Below, piece by piece: positions 60,956-64,000 of a DNA stretch of 64,000 bases; the stretch's first letter is position 1; every line of letters begins with the position of its first letter. The stretch is from Mucilaginibacter rigui (GTDB lineage Bacteria > Bacteroidota > Bacteroidia > Sphingobacteriales > Sphingobacteriaceae). A program made the translations under genes and the position numbers. The notes under the pieces are model-generated. The model saw only the letters and a program-made list of their open reading frames with translations. It did no database searches and was not told the DNA's origin. Location: contig NZ_JACWMW010000002.1 of the NCBI RefSeq assembly GCF_014773275.1, positions 806,001 to 870,000 on the forward strand, written 5' to 3'.

Positions 60956-62308
60956 ATGAAACTTAAAATTACTCAGATCAATTTATTACTGCTATTGGTG
61001 GTTGCTACGCTTGGCGCCTGCGTTAAAGGCTCGTCTGTAACCGTTGATGCGCCGCAACTCGTAACTAATGATGTTATTATAGACCCAACAGCCACCATTG
61101 CGTGGACGGGCGGTTTAATAACCAATAATGTAGCCGTATCGGCCTATGGCGTTTGCTATAGTACAACTAATCCCGAACCTACTATTGCCGATAGCAAAAC
61201 AACAGATAAGGTGAATGTATTTTCATACAGCAGCAAGCTTAAGGGTCTGGCTTTAAATACGGTGTATTATGTAAGGGCTTATGCAACCAATTCGGTAGGT
61301 AATACCGGTTATGGTAATGTAGTACAGTTTAAAACGGGCAGCGGTACACCCGGAATTTACGGAACGGTAAGCACCGTGGCTGGATCTGGCGCGGGGTATG
61401 ACAACAATACGGGTACAGCAGCTTTATTTAATCGCCCAACATACCTTGCAACGGATGCTGCGGGTAATATTTACGTATCAGATTCTTATAACTCAGTTAT
61501 TAGAAAAGTAACGCCCGAGGGTGTAACAACTACGGTTGCAGGTACCGGTACCTTTGGATATGCAGATGGCCCGGCCGCATCAGCACAGTTTTATGTTCCA
61601 TCGGGCCTGGTGATTGATGCCACCGGGAATATTTTTGTAGCTGACCTTGGTAATAATACTATCAGGAAAATAACCCCCGGCGGTGTGGTGAGTACATTTG
61701 CGGGGAATGGATCATCAGGCTCAAGCGATGGTACAGGTAATACGGCAACATTTAGTGGCCCTACCGGCATTGCGATTGGTGCCGACGGGAATTTTTACGT
61801 TACGGATAGTAACAATAACCTGATCAGGAAAGTAACCCCTGCAGGGGTTGTAACTACCGTTGCCGGTAACCGTGTAGGCAACTATACTAATGGTACCGGC
61901 ACGGCCGCATCTTTTAACAAACCCACAGGTATAGCTGTTGATGCCGCCGGCAATATGTATGTTACCGAAGCTACAAATAATGCTATCAGGAAAATAACAA
62001 AAGATTATATAGTAACCACCTTTGCAGGCGGGGTAGATACAGCCGCACTTAAGTTAGGCAGCCCTCAGGATTTGAGAATTGATGCTAATAACAACTTTTA
62101 CATTACAGATGGTGATGGCCGAATCCTTAAAATAAGTAAAGACAGGATAATAACCACGCTGGCGGGCAAGACCGCAACAACTGGCACTACAGATGGTGAT
62201 GGCAGTACCGCCCTATTTAATGGGCCTAAAGGTATAGTATTAGATCCGCAGGGAAATATTTTTGTTGCCGATTATAATAACAACCGGATACGAAAGGTTA
62301 TTCAGTAA
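60956..62308 (+). CDS. NHL-repeat surface lipoprotein
   Basis: The 450-residue protein begins MKLKITQINLLLLLVVATLGACVKG with lipobox LGAC. Residues about 30-130 form an FN3-like domain (VSAYGVCYSTTNPEPTIADSKTTDKV, LKGLALNTVYYVRAYATNSVGNTGYGNVVQF). About six NHL repeats of 55 residues follow, each of the type AALFNRPTYLATDAAGNIYVSDSYNSVIRKVTPEGVTTTVAG. It shares this repeat type with the preceding lipoprotein but has no fasciclin or TIG. It probably forms a propeller on the surface. Not in operon with the previous gene (terminator between). Confidence 0.87.
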   Translation: MKLKITQINLLLLLVVATLGACVKGSSVTVDAPQLVTNDVIIDPTATIAWTGGLITNNVAVSAYGVCYSTTNPEPTIADSKTTDKVNVFSYSSKLKGLALNTVYYVRAYATNSVGNTGYGNVVQFKTGSGTPGIYGTVSTVAGSGAGYDNNTGTAALFNRPTYLATDAAGNIYVSDSYNSVIRKVTPEGVTTTVAGTGTFGYADGPAASAQFYVPSGLVIDATGNIFVADLGNNTIRKITPGGVVSTFAGNGSSGSSDGTGNTATFSGPTGIAIGADGNFYVTDSNNNLIRKVTPAGVVTTVAGNRVGNYTNGTGTAASFNKPTGIAVDAAGNMYVTEATNNAIRKITKDYIVTTFAGGVDTAALKLGSPQDLRIDANNNFYITDGDGRILKISKDRIITTLAGKTATTGTTDGDGSTALFNGPKGIVLDPQGNIFVADYNNNRIRKVIQ

Positions 62309-62324
62309 AACACATGTTAAAACT

Positions 62325-62350
62325 AAAAAGCCGCGATAAGCGGCTTTTTT
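62325..62350 (+). terminator. Terminator after the NHL gene
   Basis: AAAAAGCCGC, GATAA loop, GCGGCTTTTTT. A perfect short stem with T run; it can work in both directions. Confidence 0.9.
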
Positions 62351-62409
62351 ATGCCAGGTTGCGTGAAACAAACCTTAATTTCAGGTAAATTATTAAGTAA
62401 AAAAAAGTA

Positions 62410-62417
62410 TAATTTTG
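62410..62417 (+). promoter_or_regulatory. -7 box of the Kelch-type gene
   Basis: TAATTTTG matches TAnnTTTG, 40 bases before the ATG at 62458. Confidence 0.4.
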
Positions 62418-62457
62418 TCGGTGTTCACACATCTGTATTTGATGGTTACTTGCATAA

Positions 62458-64000
62458 ATGATAAGAAAAGATAAAATTTTATTGCTGTTGCCCCAGGCAT
62501 ATAAAATAGTGTTTCTTTTAGTGATGTTGCTTCCTGCTGTTAAAGCTAAAGCACAAGGGTTACAGTTTAATTCAAACGACAGTTTAATGAGCCAACGCAC
62601 CTCATATGTCGTTTTTGCTAATCAAGCGCCTACATTTAATGATCATCTATCCATCAATTTTGACCTGTCTTTATGGGACAACGACCATTTGGGTTATGTA
62701 TTTAACATTACCGATACCAAAAGCAATTCATACAGCTTAACTTATATTTATAACTATAATGGGTCGCCTACTTTAAACTTTAACATCGACAGTAAAAGCA
62801 ATAAGATAGAGATACCGCTTAGCCTTGCCCAGCTAAAAAAACGTGAATGGATAAAAATCAGGGCCGATATTGATCTGAAAAAGAATACCGTAGCATTTTT
62901 AGTAAATGGCAAATGGTATAGAGCCCGCGATTTTGGATTTGAGGGCAGCATAACACCAACGATCACCTTCGGTAAAAACCCCCATTATTCTGATGTGCCA
63001 AAAATGGCCGTCAAAAACCTGGTTATTAGTGATGACAGCAAAAGCTATTCCTTCCCGTTAAATGAGTGGAAAGGGAAAAATGTGCATACTGCCGATGGTG
63101 ATGCGTTAGGGGTTGTAGACCACCCTGTATGGCTTATCAATGAATCATATTTTTGGACACCAAAGTTTGAACGGCATTTTAATGAAGTTGCCGGGTTAAA
63201 CTTTGATGTAAGCCAGCAGGCCCTGTTTATGTACAAAACAGATTCGCTGATAGTATATAACGTACAGGGAGGCAACACAACAAGTAAAGTATATAAAAAT
63301 AAACTGCCCGTTAAGCTTTTACTTGGTAAAAGCATCATCAACAATAAGCAAAACAAGTGCTATGTGTACGAGGTGCAACCACCTGATTCGTTGCATAGCA
63401 TAGCTGCGCTTGATCTGAATACTTTAGAATGGGAGCATGTTGGAAGGGGTGCTATTAAAGAACAAAGGCACCATCATAATACCTTTTTTGATAAGGATGG
63501 GGCTAATATTTACCTTTTTGGCGGGTACGGATCATTCTCCTACCATAAAGATTTTTTTAAGTATGAACAGGCCGCCGATAAATGGGAAAAGATTGCCTTT
63601 ACGGGCGATACGATAACCCCACGTTTTTTTTCGGGAAGCAGCCAGGCCGACGAGAATAACGACGTGTACATATTTGGGGGCTATGGTAATCAATCGGGCA
63701 ACCAGATAGTAGGCGGCACGCATTTTTATGACCTGTACAGGGTTAATTTAACAAGGCATACTATAAAAAAATGCTGGGAAATTACCCCCACCGAAGAACC
63801 ATTTGTATCAGCAAACAACCTGGTTATATCAAAAGATAAAAAATACTTTTACGCATTGTGCTACCAGCACGAAAAGCCCAAAACCAGTTTGCGGTTATAC
63901 AAGTTTTCGCTTAAAGATGGCTCGTATGAAGTAGTGAGTGGTATTATCCCGGTTGCATCCGAAAGAATTGAAAGTGATTTTAATTTGTTTTACAATCCTA
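62458..64000 (+). CDS. Kelch/galactose-oxidase-type exported protein (3' end outside window)
   Basis: An open frame from ATG at 62458 runs in phase to the last base, so at least 514 residues exist and the C-terminus is unseen. The signal peptide is VFLLVMLLPAVKAKAQ (residues about 18-33), after a short hydrophilic lead. A LamG/concanavalin-like region follows (FNSNDSLMSQRTSYVVFA, SINFDLSLWDNDHLGYVFNITDTK, EWIKIRADIDLKKNTVAFLVNGKWY). Then Kelch-type blades: TLEWEHVGRGAIKEQRHHHNTFFDKDGANIYLFGGYGS, ENNDVYIFGGYGNQSGNQ. Similar proteins in Bacteroidota end in a membrane helix and a LuxR-type DNA-binding domain, which cannot be checked here. The role is unknown; a sensory or binding surface protein is likely. 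Confidence 0.8.
   Translation, partial: MIRKDKILLLLPQAYKIVFLLVMLLPAVKAKAQGLQFNSNDSLMSQRTSYVVFANQAPTFNDHLSINFDLSLWDNDHLGYVFNITDTKSNSYSLTYIYNYNGSPTLNFNIDSKSNKIEIPLSLAQLKKREWIKIRADIDLKKNTVAFLVNGKWYRARDFGFEGSITPTITFGKNPHYSDVPKMAVKNLVISDDSKSYSFPLNEWKGKNVHTADGDALGVVDHPVWLINESYFWTPKFERHFNEVAGLNFDVSQQALFMYKTDSLIVYNVQGGNTTSKVYKNKLPVKLLLGKSIINNKQNKCYVYEVQPPDSLHSIAALDLNTLEWEHVGRGAIKEQRHHHNTFFDKDGANIYLFGGYGSFSYHKDFFKYEQAADKWEKIAFTGDTITPRFFSGSSQADENNDVYIFGGYGNQSGNQIVGGTHFYDLYRVNLTRHTIKKCWEITPTEEPFVSANNLVISKDKKYFYALCYQHEKPKTSLRLYKFSLKDGSYEVVSGIIPVASERIESDFNLFYNP

Overview
The window is ordinary chromosomal DNA from a member of the Bacteroidota, most likely family Sphingobacteriaceae (Mucilaginibacter/Pedobacter-like). 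The basis is: promoters of the Bacteroidota type (TAnnTTTG near -7) and no Shine-Dalgarno sequences except the one inside prfB; an ActABCDEF alternative complex III fused to a cox operon; a SecA of about 1,100 residues; a DnaG that has lost its zinc ligands; SprB-free but lipoprotein- and NHL-rich surface genes; and many short imperfect palindromic intergenic repeats of the kind seen in this family. No genus-level marker (16S rRNA) is present, so the genus is inference.

Layout. 1-8.4 kb: 5' part of dapF, a Do-like periplasmic protease, a small double-glycine-leader Cys-rich peptide, purD, a secreted hypothetical and secA. 8.4-13.8 kb: a SPOR protein overlapping an M20 amidohydrolase, a secreted hypothetical, an SRPBCC protein whose tail is encoded by a mobile palindromic repeat, asnS and a small lipoprotein. 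13.9-20.7 kb: EamA transporter, dnaG-yraN-glutaminyl cyclase operon, GlxA-type AraC regulator, and a tandem pair of RibD-C/DHFR-like proteins. 20.7-22.1 kb: a REP/RAYT-type locus, with a solitary HUH transposase-like gene flanked on both sides by arrays of two-hairpin repeats. 22.2-32 kb: pgi, prfB with a programmed +1 frameshift, alpha/beta hydrolase, a wrecked DHCW-motif cupin gene, SirB1-like protein, O-methyltransferase, a D15-type outer-membrane protein and a deoxyhypusine-synthase-like protein. 32-34.1 kb: TPR histidine kinase.

34.6-51.4 kb is a long co-directional respiratory block: actABCDEF (quinol:cytochrome c oxidoreductase), coxB, coxA, ctaA, ctaB, two subunit-III-like genes, a subunit-IV-like gene, a SCO-like protein, a DUF420 protein and a small membrane protein. 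Together they encode electron flow from menaquinol through multiheme cytochromes to a heme-copper oxidase, plus its heme and copper maturation.

51.4-64 kb: DUF2461 protein and an OmpA lipoprotein, then a UxaA-type dehydratase, SDR, fumarylacetoacetase-like hydrolase and amidohydrolase that together fit non-phosphorylating catabolism of a 6-deoxy sugar acid (L-fuconate-like), with an APC permease convergent to them. The end of the window holds two NHL-repeat surface lipoproteins and the 5' part of a Kelch-type secreted protein.

The most noteworthy items are the RAYT/repeat locus and its capture of a gene 3' end, the Cys-rich GG-leader peptide, the undescribed-looking cupin pseudogene, and four enzymes or assembly factors missing hallmark residues (DnaG, deoxyhypusine-synthase-like, SCO-like) or carrying an unusual insertion (DUF420 with an EF-hand-like loop).
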